From the NCBI GenBank assembly GCA_963575745.1, contig CAUYUJ010019370.1, forward strand, positions 449,703 through 513,702: a stretch of DNA of 64,000 nucleotides. Direction: 5' to 3'. Below are positions 30,342 through 42,384 of the stretch, piece after piece. The notes below the pieces were generated by a model. It searched no databases, was not told where the DNA came from, and saw nothing but the letters and a program-made list of their open reading frames with translations. The first letter of the stretch is position 1; every line of letters begins with the position of its first letter. The position numbers and the translations under genes were made by a program. Source of the DNA: Prorocentrum cordatum. Lineage: Eukaryota; Sar; Dinophyceae; Prorocentrales; Prorocentraceae.

Positions 30342-30606
30342 GGAACCGTCGGCTCGACGGGTCGGCTGGGACTGCACGGAGGTGCAGAACCATCAGTCTG
30401 GGGGGCTTCAATTTTTGTAAGGGGGGGATGAGACTCTCACCTCAGCGCCTGCAGCGCTGAAACGCTGTGTTCCTTCCGGGGGCTCGTCGTAATCGGGGCT
30501 GCTCGCGCAGGACCGTTCGGGACATCTCAAGGACCGCCGGGACTGCTCGCGCAGGACCGTTCTCGACAGCCCAAGGACCGCTGGGACCGCTCGCGTAGGA
30601 TCGGGA
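29861..30606. repeat. Short local duplications and a (GTC)n tract
   Basis: (GTC)n at 30,303-30,342 is flanked by AGCTCGGCAGGTCGGCTGGG and GGCTCGACGGGTCGGCTGGG, a local duplication. At 30,505-30,600 CGCAGGACCGTTC...GGACCGC(C/T)GGGAC is repeated twice, about 54 bases apart. The rest of the interval is unassigned intron. Confidence 0.6.
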
Positions 30607-30680
30607 GAGAGAGAGAGAGGGAGAGAGAGAGAGAGAAAGCGAGAGAGAGAGAGAGAGAAAGAGGGACATAGAGAAACGAG
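30607..30680. repeat. (GA)n microsatellite
   Basis: GAGA with occasional AAAG and GGGA. Confidence 0.95.
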
Positions 30681-30769
30681 AGAAGAATAGCGAATCTATA
30701 TACTTCTGTTTATTAGTCTCATCACCCCCTTGCTTTCCTGGCACGCTTTGGAGACCAACGTGTTTCCCT

Positions 30770-32260
30770 CACGAATCATCAGTCCTTTGGAAGGCCCTTC
30801 GCAACTAGGATTCACTCAGCACGGACTCCTGAGTAAGGATTCCTTTTAGGAAGGGCCCAGACTTCTGAGTGAGGATTCCCTTCGGAAGGGCCCAGCCCAG
30901 ACTCCTTAGTAAGGATTTTAGGTAAGGATTCCTCCTGGGTGAGGAAGATCAGAAACCAGACTTCCTTACGAAGGGTTAGTGTAGCAGGTTGTCCTATGTC
31001 TTATGGTAAGGCTTCCTTCCACAAGGAATCGTTCAGTAAGGGTCTCCTGGCCAAGGAGGCCTCGATTTTTTATTCACCGATGGTTTACCCTTGAAGGCTT
31101 TTCAGCAAATATTCAGCAGTATGGGGCTCGCCAAACATCCCTAGTCATTTCAGAACGGCGTCTTGCACTGAAGATGCGTTAGGGTTTCTGAGGACCCGTT
31201 CGAGCAAACATCCCGCCAGGAAGGACTCCGTCAGTAAGGGCTCCTAAGTCAGAAGTTATTGATGCGGGCTCCTTCACGAACAATCTATGTAGCAATGAAT
31301 CGTTTAGCAATGCTTCAGTTCGTACGGTATCATTGCGTGGCTAGTCTTTAAGTAGTGATATCCTCGGTGAGGACTCCTTTGGGAACGATTTGTTCAGTAC
31401 GAACTCCGTGTGCTACGGAGTTGTTGAAGACTCTAGGTTTCCATTTCACTCGTGATTTCTTCAGGGCACCTTTGATACGGAAATCCTGGAAGTAAAGGTT
31501 TAAGCAGAGGACCCCTTAATACAATAACCCCGTCGCAAGGATATCTTCAGCAACGGACGCTTTGTTGCAAGGAGTTGAAGGACATTTGATTCCTGTTCAT
31601 CCTCCTCTCACTCCCTCTCTCTCTATCGCTCTGCCTCGCCCCGTCTTTCTCGAAGTAGGGAACGAGATAGCGACATCGAAACAAACAAGCATAGATGAAG
31701 AGCGGTCGTTGTCCTGTGATCTTGGCTGTACTGTGGTGTTTCATCGATCTTGCCACTCAAGCCTTGTATTGCAAAGGGGGGGCTGTTGCATGTACGAAAC
31801 TTTGTGCACTTGTATTCCGACGGCAATAACAAGAATCGCATTGCAGAGTGAAACAGGTTGGACGGGAACTTCTCGTGCCCTCTCAGTGTAAATATGGTCC
31901 TTCTGCAAAGAGGAATCCATCTTAAGGATCCCTTTGGATAGGTTTCCAGTCAAGAAGGATTATTGCAGTAACGGGTTATTGCTAGGGTTCCTCTTGGGAG
32001 AGATTATTGCCGTACGGATTCTTGGGTAAGAATTCCTTACGCACGGATTGTGTTGCAGGGGTTCTTCAGTATGGATTAGTTCGTAAGGGCTCCTTAGGAT
32101 TCCCTCGAACGGATTCCTTTAGCAAGGAACTGTTCTTATGGGGTCGGCTTGGGCAAGGAATCGTGGCAGACGGATCTCCTGGCAAGGAATTGCTGTAGCA
32201 CTCCTCCAGTGAGGATTTCTCCTTCAGGGCTTATCCCGCAAACATTTCTGCATCCGTACT
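30770..32260 (+). repeat. Family M: degenerate AAGGATTCCTT array
   Basis: About 1.5 kb of 20-30-base degenerate units around AGTAAGGATTCCTT, GAAGGGCCCAGACTCC and CAAGGAATCG. Many units contain the palindrome AAGGAWTCCTT. A unique insert (about 31,560-31,890) with a CTCTCT run interrupts it. No coding frame is convincing. Confidence 0.75.
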
Positions 32261-32574
32261 CTGGCGCGAAGGTTGCCCTTGCCCTTTGCCATGCTTGTGT
32301 TGCTTGAGTCTGCACGTCGCTAGGGGCGAAGGGAGGAGGGTGCGACCTCGCAGCGATGCGCCTCCGCTCCACCCCAGAGCCTTGGCGTGGAAATGTCGTC
32401 TTCCCCTGCTGCTCCTCCCCCCCCATCTCTTTCCTCCTCCCCCATCTCCTTCCTCCTCCTCCTCCTCCTCTCCTCATGGTCCTCCGGATTATGCTCCCCT
32501 GCCAATCTTCCTCCCACTCAAATCTCCGTTCGAGGCAGACTCAAGGGACACCATATAAGACACACACACACACA
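32261..32574. other. Pyrimidine-rich spacer
   Basis: TCC/CCTCCC tracts (32,400-32,480), then an (AC)n run at 32,560-32,578; no gene. Confidence 0.6.
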
Positions 32575-35500
32575 CACTCACAACGACAACAACAACGACG
32601 ACGACGACGATGACGATGACGACGACAACAACATCAACATCAACAGCACCGCCACCAGCAACAGCAACACCAACCACAACAGCAACAACAACAACAACAC
32701 TCATGACCGTTCGCTCTTACCTGCTCGCGTACCGTCCAACATGTTTATCTGAAACCCTCGATACCCTCCCCTCTCCTTCTTCGATCGTACCCCTTGGGGG
32801 TATATCTTTTCTACTTGCCACGTGTATTTAGCGCAGCCCCTCCGTAGAGGGGAAGAGAGAACGGACGGAAGGAAAAGACAAGGGAGAGGGAGGAGGATGG
32901 AACACGAGAGAACTTAGCAGGAGGGGGGCTCGGAACAGAACGCACGTGGTATAATCAGACGGGCAGACCGGGCGGGTAGACCCTAGCGGGCGGGTCTGGA
33001 ATGCGGACCCAGGCGGGTTGCTGAAGCGTGCGTCCTGCACGACTCGCAAGAAAGTCTCGAGCGATAGCGCGATTTCCAAGTAAGTCCTGCGGAAATCCAC
33101 AGCGAGAGCGCGATTCCTGAGCGTCGAGGGCGCAGCGTCTGAATACACTGCGAGGAAGTCCCACGCGAGAGCGCGATTCCTGCATAACTTGTGAGGATAT
33201 CCCACGTGAGAGCGCAATGTTTCAATACATTGTGAGGAAGTGTCAGGCGGGAGCGGTTGTTGTTGCAGGGGCGCAGTTTGGCGCTCAAGGCATTCCGTGA
33301 TTAAAAAGCTGGGTGCGAGCCCTGGAAGGGCATTCATTCGAAAAGATGCACTGTGCACCTGGCGGGGGGGGGGGGGTCAACCATATTCTTCTTCAGAAAT
33401 GCAAGTTCAAGAACAAACACACCACCACACACAACAACGACAACGTCAAGCACAACAGCAACAACGACAACAGCAACAGCAACAACAACACAACTAACAA
33501 TAATACTTACACCAACAATCATTGTAAGACTGTTCGCTCTTACCTGCTCGCGTATCATTCAGTACGTAAATCCCAAGCCCTCGGTGCCCGCCCTCTTCGT
33601 CTTCGATCGTACCCGCTTGGGGGTAGATCCTCCGTACCTGCCACGCGCATTTGGCGCAGCCCCTCAAAAAAGGAAAGGGGACGGATGGAAGGGGAGGGAA
33701 TAAAGAATGGACAGCGAAAGGGAATAGCACGAGGGGTGCCAGGTGCAGAAAACACGTAGCATAACCAAACGGGCAGATCGGGTGGGTAGACCTTAACAGG
33801 CGGGCCGGGAAGGCGGGCCATAACGGCCAGGTCGAGCAGGCGGATTGCTGAAACGTGAGCATACATCGCGACGATATTTCAAGCGATAGCACGATTCCCA
33901 AATGAGTCGTGCGAAAGGCGAGAACGACAGCGTGATTCGTAAGTGTTGGAGGCGCGACGTCTGAATCAAGTGCGAGGACGTCCCACGCGAAAGCACCATT
34001 CCTGCATCAATTATGAGGGAGTCCTGCGTGAGAGCGCGCATTCGAAATACATTGTGAGGAAGTATCAGGCGGGAGCCGTTGTTGTTGTAACTCGGGGGCC
34101 AGAGGCGCAGTTTGACGTTCAAGGTTTCCAGTGGTCAAAAACAGCGTGCGAGCCCCAGGAGGGGTATTTCAATTGAAAAGATTCAATGTGCACTGGGCGG
34201 GGGGATCAACCACAGTTTTTTTCGCAGCGGGAGTTCACACAACAGCTATCATGTTGAGGCTGTTCGCTCTTACCTGCTCGCGGGCCATTTAACATGTATA
34301 TCCCACACCCTCGATGATCGCCCTCTCGGTTCTCGACCGTACCCCTTTAGGTGTATAATACATATGTGTATATATAATCACACGTATATATATATATGTG
34401 CATGTATATATATATATATATCTTTATATAAGTGTCTCTCTCTCTCTCTCTTTTGCTACCTCTCCTTCTCTCTCTTTCTCTTTTTCTGTGTTTCCTTATT
34501 ACCTGCTACGTGTACTTCGTGCTAAGGCAGGGGCAGAGAGGACGAATGGTAGCATGGGACAAGTTGGACAGATGAGGATGGGGCACGAGAAAAAGAGAGA
34601 GAGAGAGAGAGAAAGAGAGAGTGAGAGAGGGAGAGAGAGAGAGAGAGGAAGGGAGGGAGAGAGAGTAGCAAGAGGGGGGGCTTGGAGCACATGGCAGAAC
34701 CAAACAGGCAGGCCGGGCGGGTTGACCTTAGCGGGCGGGTCGGGAAGGCGGGCCCAGGCGGCCAAGTCGAGCTGGCGGGTTGCTGAAGCGTGCGTCCTGT
34801 GAAGTTTAGAGCGATAGCGCGATTCCCCAAAACATCGCCCAGAAATCCTCAGCGAGAGCGTGATTCCTGAGTGTCGAGGGCGCGGCGTTTGAATACATTG
34901 TGAGGAAGTTCCACGCGAGAGCGCGATTCCTATATCATTTGCGAGAACGTCCCGCGCGAGAGCTTGATTTGTGAATGCACTGTGCGACCGTATCATGCGG
35001 GAACCGTTGTTGTTGTAACTCGGGGCCACGGGGGCCAAGTAGGTGCCCCTTCACTTTCACGTGTTAAAACAACACCCCCAGGAGCAACACTTCAATTGAA
35101 ACAACACGTGTCCCGGAGAGGGGGGTCAACAACGATGATTCTTTAGAAGTGAAAATCCCACAGCAGCAGCAATATGAACAACGGCATCAGCAACAACGAC
35201 AAGAGCGGCAACGGCAACAATAACGACAACGACAACGACAAGGGCAACGCCAACATAAACAACAACCACAACACCAAGCACACAAACACCAACGTCAACA
35301 ACAGCAACAACAACAGCAACAACAACAGCAACACTCATTCCAAGACTGTTCGCTCCTACTGGCCCGCGTATCATTCATTATGCATATCCCAAACCCTGGA
35401 TACCCCCCCTCTTCGTCTTCGATCGTACCCCCTTTGGGGGGGTTCGATTCCTTCCTGGCCACGTGTAATTGGAGAAGCCCCTAAACAGGGAAACGAAAGG

Positions 35501-38151
35501 GAAAAGACACAAAGAGAGGACGAAGGGATCGGAGGAAGGGAGGGATTAGAGGGGCAAGAGGAAGGGACGACGATGACTTGTGCCGCGAGTTGCGATTCAG
35601 CTTGCGTCATGGTTTTCGCCAGCCATTCCAACACAGGTTAGCAAAGGTTTCGCCATGGGCCGCGCCATTAACAGCGCCATGTAACACCTCTGGTGCTGCT
35701 CGGCGAGGTGTTGGGGGCGAGTGTGATGCCCGATGCCATTTCCTAGGGCGCTGCAAGGCCAGGGTGGGTGAGAGGAACCAGCAGGGGCCGCGGGCTTTGT
35801 TGCTGCTGCGCAACATGCGGTATTCACGGCGAGCGGGGAAACCGCATAGTGGTAGCTAGCTTTGGCGCTGCTCAGCGAGAAGTGGGAGGCGAAACAGCAA
35901 CCAGAGGCAGCGAGCTCTGGCACTTGTCTGTGTCATGCGGCAATCGACGCTGGGACTTCATTAGATTAGCTATAACGCGGTGGTTACTGCGTGCAGGATA
36001 ACGACCTGTGGCAGTGGACAGTGTTGTTGCCCAGCGGCCCCGTGGAAGCTTCAGATGGGAGGGGGGTCGTGATTTAATTGCGAGGAAATCACAGGCGGGA
36101 GCGCCGATCTTGACTACACGTGGAGGAAGTCTCAGGCGGGAGTGGGCGTCCTGAGTAAAATTTGAGGACGTCTCTGGCGGGAGCCGTTGTTGTTGTAGTC
36201 TGGGGGAGCAAGACGCCTTTTTACCCGGATTCAATTGTAGGGAAGTCTCAGGCGGGGGCGCCGTGGAAGTGTCAGGCGGGAGGGGGGGGGGTCTTGGGTA
36301 AATTTGGAGGAAGTCTCAGGCGGGGGCTGTCGCTGTTGTAGTCCGGGGGGCCAGGGGCGCAGTTTGAGCGCCGAGATTCTCACCGTCAAAAACATTGTGG
36401 GGCGTACTTTGACGGAGAAAAACAGAGTGCGCCAGTGAGGGGGGGTCAGCCATCATTATTGTGCAGAGATGAACTTTCAACGGTGGCAACAACGACGGCG
36501 ACAACCACAATGGCAACACCATCAACCGCACCAACGACAACACCAACAACAACAGCAACTGCAACACCGCCAACAACACCAAACACAACGACCACGACCC
36601 CGAACCGAACCGACCCACACACACACATTCACTTCTGGAGAATTTGCTTGGGGACTCCGTCCTGCCCCCAGGAAGTTCCCCAGTTGTCTTGGATGTTTTT
36701 TTGTCCTCGGGGGATTTTTTTTTGGGGGGGGGCGAGCTGCCATCTGACTGCGCCCCCAACTGCCCTGTCGCAGCGGTCGTGGTTGTCGTCGTGGTCCTGG
36801 TTGTGGCCGTCGCCGTGCTCGTTGCCGTCATCGTTGTCGTCGTCGTCGCCACCGGTTCCCTCCGCCTCCCCCTCCTCCCCCACACCCCCTCCTCCTCGTC
36901 CTCGTCCTCCTTCTCGTGCTGTTTCCTTGTGGTGCCCACGTGCGCCCCTCTGTTTTTTCTTTGGGGCCCCGAGATGTTCGGGGGCGGGTGGGGGGGGCAG
37001 AAACACACGACGACAATAATAATACTGACGACAACAATAAGAAGAATACCAACAACAACAATAACCACAACAACAAGAACACACATCATTGCAAGACTGT
37101 TCGCTCCGATCTGCTCGCGCGCCAGTCAATGCGTGTACCCCCAAGCCCTCGGTAGCCGCCCCCGTCGTTTTCGATCATGCCCCCCTTGGGGGTTTATCTT
37201 TATCTGCCACGGGCATCTAGTGCAGCCTAAATGACAGGAAGAGGGGACTGGTGGAAGGGGAATGGATGATACAGGAACATGAGGGAAATTAGCAGGAGGG
37301 GGGCAAGGAGCAGAACCCAAGAGGTAGAACCAGACGATCGGGTGGGTGGGCAGACCCATCGCGGGCAGGTCGGGAAGGCGGGCCCAGGCGACCAGGTCGA
37401 ACAGGTGGGTTGCTGAAGCGTGGGTCCTGCATGGGTCGCGATCAGGAGAAAGCCCAATGCGAGAGCGCATCGCCTGCATAAATTGCGAAGCTGTGAGAGC
37501 GCGATTCGGGAACACATTGTGAGGAAGTACCAATCGGCAGCCGATGTGGTTGTAAACTGGCGGACGGCGGCGCAGTTTGAGGAGGAACACTTTCCCTGAT
37601 AAAGAACAGGGTGCGTGGCCCAGGATGGCCGCCTCAAATGAACAACGGACATATGTTACCGTAGGGGGGATCAACCATATTTGTTTTCATATATTCGCGT
37701 TCATCATAACAACAATGACAATACCAACACCAATCATACCATCAGCAACAACAACGACACCACTTAGATTTCAACAGCGACAACAACAACAGCACCAATA
37801 ACATCACCAACGACAGCAGCACCTACACCAACAACAGCACCAACAACATCACCAGCATCATCACCAACACTACAGCACCACCACCAACAACAACAGCATC
37901 ATTCATCTTAAAACTGTTCGCCCTTATATGCTCGAGTGTCCAATAACGCGTATTTCCCAAACCCTCGATACCCGCCCTCTTCGTCTTCGATGGAACCCCT
38001 TTTGGGGGGTAGACCTTTCTTCCCTGCAGGCCGGGCCCCAGCAAGCGGCGGGGCGGCCGCGGACCGTCGGCCTGGCCAGCGGCAGCGCTGATCGGCGGGG
38101 CGGCCGCGGACCGTCGGCCTGACCCCAAGAGGGACGGACAGTGGACCGACC

Positions 38152-38188
<37 letters not shown>

Positions 38189-38930
38189 CGTCGAATACGA
38201 CGGCGACGACGACGGCGACGGCGACGACGAGCGAAAGCGAGAGCGAGAGAGAACGACAGCAGAACCACGAAGGGCACGAAGTAGGCCACGAAGGGCGACA
38301 GCGGGGACCCGAAGGGAGTGCGTATGGGGCCACGAAGAGCGCGAACGAGCGGGGGCCACGAAGTGCAGATAATGCGGGGCCACAGAAGGCAACCATGGGG
38401 CCACTGAGGGTAGCAACTGGGCCACGTAGGACAGTGAGGGGGACACAAATGGCGACAGCGGGGCCACGAAGGGCATGCACATGGGGCCACAACGGGCGCG
38501 ACTCCTGGGTACCTGGGTGTCGGGAGCGCGGCGCTTGGGCAAATTGGAAGAAATTCCGACGCAACGCCATTCTTCAGTAAGTTGCAAGCACGTCTCCAGC
38601 GAAAGGGCGACTCCAGAGCGCCGGAAGAGCGATTCCTAAATAAATTGTCAGGAAATCCCAAGCGAGAGCGCGATCCTTGAATCAAATTCGAGGAAGTCTC
38701 GGGCGGGAGCGGGAGTCCCGGCTAAATTGTAAAGAAGCCTCAGGCGGGAGCCGTTGTTGTTGTAACCTGGGGGCCAGGGTCCCAGTTTGAACAGGAAGAC
38801 TTTCCCTGTCACAAAACAGGGTGCGAGCGTCGAGGGGCACACTTTGATTGAGAAAAAAAGTATGCACCGGTGGAGGGGGGATCAACAATAATTATTCTTC
38901 AGAAAGTGAGAATCCAACAACAACATAAAA
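32575..38930 (+). repeat. Family A tandem array of about six 0.7-1.7-kb units
   Basis: Unit heads (CTGTTCGCTCTTACCTGCTC or close) lie near 32,705, 33,530, 34,258, 35,345, 37,096 and 37,912. Unit tails (GGGGGGATCAACCAT with TTCTTCAGAAA) lie near 33,400, 34,230, 35,148, 36,470, 37,690 and 38,905. Units are joined by AAC/ACC microsatellites (32,580-32,700, 33,415-33,500, 35,155-35,340, 36,480-36,600, 37,010-37,080, 37,700-37,910). Each unit contains three to five GCGAGAGCGCGATTC sub-repeats. Local inserts: (TA)n-(CT)n and (GA)n inside unit 3 (34,380-34,470, 34,590-34,670), a unique block in unit 4 (35,560-36,050), a G/T-rich block (36,700-36,960), and (ACG)n in the last unit (38,138-38,230). No coding sequence is supported. 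Confidence 0.85.
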
Positions 38931-39479
38931 CAGTCACCAGCCCCTCCCCTGCTCGATGTATCATATTATTTTGTTCCCCCCCCCTCCCCCGAGAGGCGCC
39001 TCAGGAGGAATGGGTTTCACGGCCGTCCACGGGCGGGCTCGCGCCCCGTCCCTCCGTCGCCGCCGCTTCCTGCCCCGTCCTCCCTCTTCCCCTCTCCCTC
39101 AAACCTCCTGTCGTCGTCGTCCCCTCCTCCCTCGCCTCTCCCCTCCTCGTCTTCCCCTGCTCCTCGCCCCCCAGAGCGCCACCCCAGAATTCCCCGCTCT
39201 CGGATTTCGACAAGGCTTGGGCCATGAAGAAGAGAGGGCCTTGGACAACGAGGGATCCGAGAGTTCGTCGCCGCTTCGGGGCTCCCGTTGCCCTCTCCCG
39301 CACCCCAGGGCCGCCAGCAAAAAAAAAAACGGACGAGATTGCCAGTCCCAAGGGAAGCCCCGAGGGCAGGTGCTCGCTTATTTCAGGGACGCCCTGCCCC
39401 CATGCGGACCGACGGCTGGCTCCAGACATGCGGTGGCTTGATTTTTTCAATACGCGGTCCCCTGAAGTCACCTTTCCCC
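38931..39479. other. Unassigned interval after the array
   Basis: C/T-rich with short overlapping frames; no recognised feature. Confidence 0.4.
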
Positions 39480-39612
39480 AGGGCCGGCTTTTCAACCCGT
39501 GCCTTTCTTTGACGGACCCGAGGCCCGGCGAGGGCCCCCAGAGGCCGAAAAGTGTTCCAAGTTTTCCGTCGTGATTTTTCCATGATGCGAACATGTCTGA
39601 GGCCAGGTCACC
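39480..39612 (-). repeat. Family E dispersed repeat (reverse copy)
   Basis: On the minus strand: GACATGTTCGCATCATGG, AAAAATCACGACGGAAAACT, TTTCGGCCTCTGGGGGCCCT, CGCCGGGCCTCGGGTCCGTC, matching 27,880-28,060 including the 5' extension. Confidence 0.7.
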
Positions 39613-39867
39613 CACAGGTCGCGCGACGATGGCCGCGCTTTCCATTTTGGTTCCGAGCAGATGGGGTCGGACCCCCTTGGGGAGGCCTCTAGCACCGCGG
39701 GGGGCTGGAGCGCTGAAGGTGCGGTGAGACCCAGGTCGGTCTCTTCCGGGTGCGCGCGCGAGCAGGGTTCGAGGAGGGCCTCGGGGGCGCACCGCCTCGG
39801 TGGCCTTGCTGCGCGTGCGCGCTGCGTCTTGCCCTCCCGGCCGCCTCGTGGTGCGCCCGCGGCGGAG

Positions 39868-39901
39868 GCAAGATCCCCGAGGAGGTGGAGCGCGAGAAGA
39901 G
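39868..39901 (+). CDS. AGC/PKG-like protein kinase, helix-C micro-exon
   Basis: Thirty-four bases reading (G)KIPEEVEREK(R). Acceptor GGCGGAG|GCAAG; proposed donor AAGAG|GCCCCC, again GC. The partial codons at both ends complete exactly with the neighbouring exons: G from 29,542 gives GGC (Gly), and AG joined to G at 47,044 gives AGG (Arg). The joined text EEVEREKRLLAENDHP aligns with the helix-C region of PKG, where an E-K-R-I-L string follows the beta-3 lysine. The second E of VEREKR is the likely salt-bridge glutamate. On its own the exon is too short to identify; its support comes from order, strand, phase and motif continuity. The surroundings (39,613-40,180) are very GC-rich with no other supported feature. 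Confidence 0.6.
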
Positions 39902-40834
39902 GCCCCCGTGCCCCTGCCTGGTGCCACGGCCGCTCGCGGGGCGCCCGCGGCAGGGGCCGGCCGCGGGGGTCAGCCGGTCCCCTCAGGCTGACTGGGGCTG
40001 GGGCGCCACGTGGAGCCCACCCCCCGCCTCCAGCCCGATCCGCCGGCCCAGGCTCGGGGGCCGCTGTGCGGCCGCTCGGGGTTCGCGGCGTGGCCCTGGC
40101 TGGCCCGGGCTTGCGCCGACTCAGGCTGGTGCGTGCCCGACGTGCGGATAGCACCCGTGGGGCGACGAGGGACGGATGAGTCGCACGGGACGCGGGGGCG
40201 CTTCACGAGAGGCACCGCCTTCGAGTGATCGAGAAGTTGCCTTCTGGTCCTCGGTGGAAGGCCAGCGGAACCCAGCGACAGTATGACGGGGGCAGCTCTG
40301 GCGGCGGAAGGTGGCGGAAGGAACGGTGAGACGTCACCATTTTTGGATCCAGGGCTTCTTGAGCGGGCCGTATGCGATGTGATGATGAAGGAGGCTGCGG
40401 AGGAGTTAGAGGGTGAGAAGTGCTGCCCCCTCCCCCCCTCCTTCATTCTTCGCCCTCGATTGTGTCATGGTCAGGAAGAAGAGGGCTGTAACGGCCTGGT
40501 CGTCGTGGTCGCGTCGCCGCAGTGGGAGGACATGGAGGGAGGGCGAGGGTGGGAGGGGGGAGGAGGTGGAGGCTTTTGATGAAGCGAAGGGCGAGCCGAT
40601 GAGCGTACGGCAGGTTCGCGTCGTGTCGACCGGCGGCGACCCCGCCGCCGGCGTTCAACGTTGAATGCCGGCGGCGGCCCAGATTCGGCCCATCGTTGAG
40701 CGATCTGACGTTTCGGAAACGGCCGATCGTGCAAGGTTGAGTGATCCCCGCGGTGTCAGGAACCACCACCGGGGTCGACACGACGCGAACATGCCGTAAG
40801 GGATATGATAGCGGAGCATGGAAAAAGCGTGAGC
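39902..40834. other. Kinase intron, mostly unassigned
   Basis: 40,240-40,335 carries GGCGGAAG words related to family X. At 40,630-40,680 the sequence GCCGCCGGCGTTCAACGTTG is followed by its near mirror AATGCCGGCGGCGGC, a small palindrome. Nothing else is supported. Confidence 0.4.
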
Positions 40835-40990
40835 ATTTCGGAGCTCCGCGCGAATGTCTTGGACCTGCGCTGGGCCCCCCACTTCTCTGGCGGGCGGAGC
40901 GCTCCAGGGGCGGCGCTGGAAGCGCCGCCAGGGGTGCCCAGCGCCGATCTGCGAAGTCCGCGCGGACCTCCCGAAGTCTACGTTGGATGC
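40835..40990. repeat. Family C palindromic element, copy 1
   Basis: Left arm GGAGCTCCGCGCGAATGTCT, TGGACCTGCGCTGGGCCCCC. The right arm, reverse complemented, reads GGGAGGTCCGCGCGGACTTC, GCAGATCGGCGCTGGGCACC. The centre is GGCGGCGCTGGAAGCGCCGCC-like. Same plan as 50,730-50,845. Confidence 0.7.
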
Positions 40991-41640
40991 GATTGCTGGC
41001 TCCTCCATTTGAGGAAGCCAAGGAAGAGGTGATGAGGGGAAGAGGATTGGCAATTGGGGATAAGGGCAACGGCGTTTGCACGATGTGTGAGCGAAGCCCA
41101 ACGTTCTCGAGCGAATGGCGACGCGGGTCCAGAGGTGCAGTGCAGGAGGGAGGAGAGAGAGAGAGAGGCTGGAGGGACCTCCGTTGACGCAGAGGCGGTA
41201 GGGCCTCTTGTGCAGCAGGGGAGGGATGAGGGGCGTGGAAGGGGGGGGGTGAGCTGATCCCCCCACCTGCAGAAGTGCTGCAGCTCATCCTGCCGCCAAG
41301 AGCCCTCCAGGACAATACAAACATACGTAGCATGGTTTTGATTCAAGCGAAGCACCTGGGAATCCCGAGAATGCGGGGCGAGATCCCAACGGAGCGGCGG
41401 CCAACGGTCTACTTGGCGGCCGTGGTATGCAGGGCATGCCTGGCGGGGAGGGATGTCTTCTTGTTGAGTCTACCAGGCACCAGGCCCAACCTGACGGGCG
41501 GGGAACATGTGAAACACCACATAGATCGTCATACTCCCTCTTCCCCGATCGCCCTCGAGAGCTGCGTTGTCTTTGCAGGCTGGTTGTGCTGCCTGGCGCG
41601 GGGTAACCGTAATGCTCCTACTTTGGCGAGACGGCACATT
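40991..41640. other. Unassigned interval
   Basis: A + frame begins at 41,275 and stays open to 41,700, reading KHLGIPRMRGEIPTERRPTV and ending in the G-rich tract. It is protein-like for about 90 codons but matches nothing I recognise. Confidence 0.3.
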
Positions 41641-41840
41641 GGAAGGGGGTCAGGGGCGGCGGGGCCGGATGGGACGGAGGGGGGGTGGGAGGGGGGGTAA
41701 GGGGGGAGGAGGGGGGAGGAGGGGGGAGGAGGGAGGAGGGGGGAGGAGGGGAGGGAGGAGGGGAGCAAGGTGAGGGAGGGGGAGAGGGGAGAAGAGGGAG
41801 GGAGGGGTGGGAAGGGGGAAGGATGGGGAGAGGGTTTTTT
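41641..41840. repeat. G-rich GGGGGGAGGA tract
   Basis: Nearly pure purine GGGGGGAGGAGG repeats ending in a T-run (41,836-41,843). A candidate G-quadruplex region; Gly/Arg frames are artefacts. Confidence 0.9.
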
Positions 41841-42384
41841 TTTACTCGAGGGTGGATGCCGTCAGCGTGCCTCGAAGAACAGGAGAGTCTTGAGCGATCT
41901 TAACAAGTAGGGATGGAAAGAGGGCGGGAGGAGAGGGAGAGGAAGGATGAGGGAAGGGAGGGAGGAGGGAAAGAAGCAGGCGGCAAGCCAGACCTGACAT
42001 CCGATAACCCCCCTCCACACAGCGATCCCCTCCCGCTGCGCTGAATTCCCCTAAACAGCTTGTCTGTGAGGATCCGATGCGATGTTGCAAGAAGCTATGA
42101 GGTGCGTCGTCGGATCCAGAGTTGGGCGGGCGACGTTGTCTCTCATTGTCTCCTAGTGTCTCCCACTGTCCCCCATTGTCTATCCCTTTTCGTATCTCTA
42201 TCCCTATCCCTATTCCCATCACTGTCCTCATTGTCTCCCGTTGCCCATTGCCTTCCGTTGCCTTCCATAGTCGCCCATTGTCTATCCGTCTCCGTATCCC
42301 GACCTCTGTCCTTGTCCCTCTGCCTCTGTCTCTATATCACCATCCTATTGCCCCTACTATCTCCCCTCTTCTATGCTCTTGCAA
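41841..42384. other. Unassigned; pyrimidine minisatellite at 42,135-42,345
   Basis: Repeated CCCATTGTCTATCCC, TCTCCCATTGTC and CCCTATCCCTATTCCC words; otherwise nothing identified. Confidence 0.55.

Noticed and set aside
33055-33240. Regularly spaced GCGAGAGCGCGATTC repeats resembling a CRISPR array
   Set aside because: Repeats are only about 15 bases and imperfect, spacing varies from 40 to 65, spacers are themselves repeated in every family A unit, and there are no cas genes; the context is eukaryotic.
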